Shown here one piece after another: positions 7,792-7,830 of a stretch of DNA of 7,830 nucleotides. A model generated the notes under the pieces. That model did no database searches and was not told the DNA's origin. It saw only the letters and a list, made by a program, of their open reading frames with translations. The stretch lies in assembly GCA_018056045.1 (NCBI GenBank), contig JAGPGI010000108.1, positions 1-7,830 of the forward strand, in the 5' to 3' direction. How positions within the stretch are numbered: the stretch's first letter is position 1; every line of letters starts with the position of its first letter. The position numbers and the translations under genes are program-made. This stretch comes from Paracoccus sp. (in: a-proteobacteria) (GTDB lineage Bacteria > Pseudomonadota > Alphaproteobacteria > Rhodobacterales > Rhodobacteraceae).

Positions 7792-7830
7792 ATGATCCGG
7801 GCCATCAAGCCCTTGATCCTCTGGAAATAA
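7792..7830 (+). CDS. Possible 12-codon leader ORF overlapping a hairpin
   Basis: ATG 7792 opens 12 codons encoding MIRAIKPLILWK, with TAA at 7828-7830, the last bases of the window; a GTG lies directly in front. No Shine-Dalgarno sequence is visible upstream, and translation would start about 41 bases into the predicted transcript. The frame covers a hairpin in which GATC (7794-7797) pairs with GATC (7815-7818) and GGGC (7799-7802) with GCCC (7809-7812), so a ribosome here would disrupt that structure. It may be a leader peptide of the downstream operon or chance; chance is more likely without conservation data. Confidence 0.15.
   Translation: MIRAIKPLILWK

Overview
The window looks like chromosome of a high-GC alphaproteobacterium, most likely Rhodobacterales and probably Paracoccus or a close relative. 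I infer this from the RpoC sequence, the strong G/C bias at third codon positions and the gene order. No database search was possible, so the genus is an inference.

Layout: (1) 1-4209, a complete rpoC encoding the beta' subunit of RNA polymerase, with all metal-binding and catalytic motifs intact. It is followed at 4234-4263 by a textbook intrinsic terminator whose A-tract also makes it usable from the other strand. (2) 4264-4591, a 328-base stretch with no clear gene. It holds a short open frame on the minus strand (4287-4385) that runs toward the same terminator and may be a tiny gene or a decayed remnant. (3) 4592-5737, a compact 11-helix membrane protein that I read as a divergent, short member of the BCCT (betaine/carnitine/choline) transporter family; it keeps the aromatic-box positions. 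(4) 5807-6751, a 10-helix EamA/DMT-type permease. (5) 6751-7626, a putative glycosyltransferase of the rhamnosyltransferase-like family (PF11316 type), overlapping the permease stop by one base. (6) 7627-7830, a regulatory stretch: a run of G-tracts enclosed by an 8-bp inverted repeat, then a near-consensus sigma-70 promoter (TTGACT-17-TATACG) firing rightward, then a short leader with two small hairpins and a 12-codon open frame that ends at the window edge. By the usual order in this group, the promoter probably drives rpsL-rpsG-fusA (the str operon) just outside the window.

In function, the window is an essential transcription gene and the control region of what is probably an essential translation operon, with a three-gene accessory block between them. 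The block contains two transporters and one sugar-transferring enzyme, all on the plus strand. The last two genes are probably translationally coupled; the first may or may not share their transcript, because a 9-bp inverted repeat sits across its stop codon. No shared pathway is evident. I see no mobile element, CRISPR array, tRNA or rRNA. The most unusual structures are the G-tract/inverted-repeat element touching the 7716 promoter and the shortened BCCT-like transporter with an aspartate in its glycine motif.
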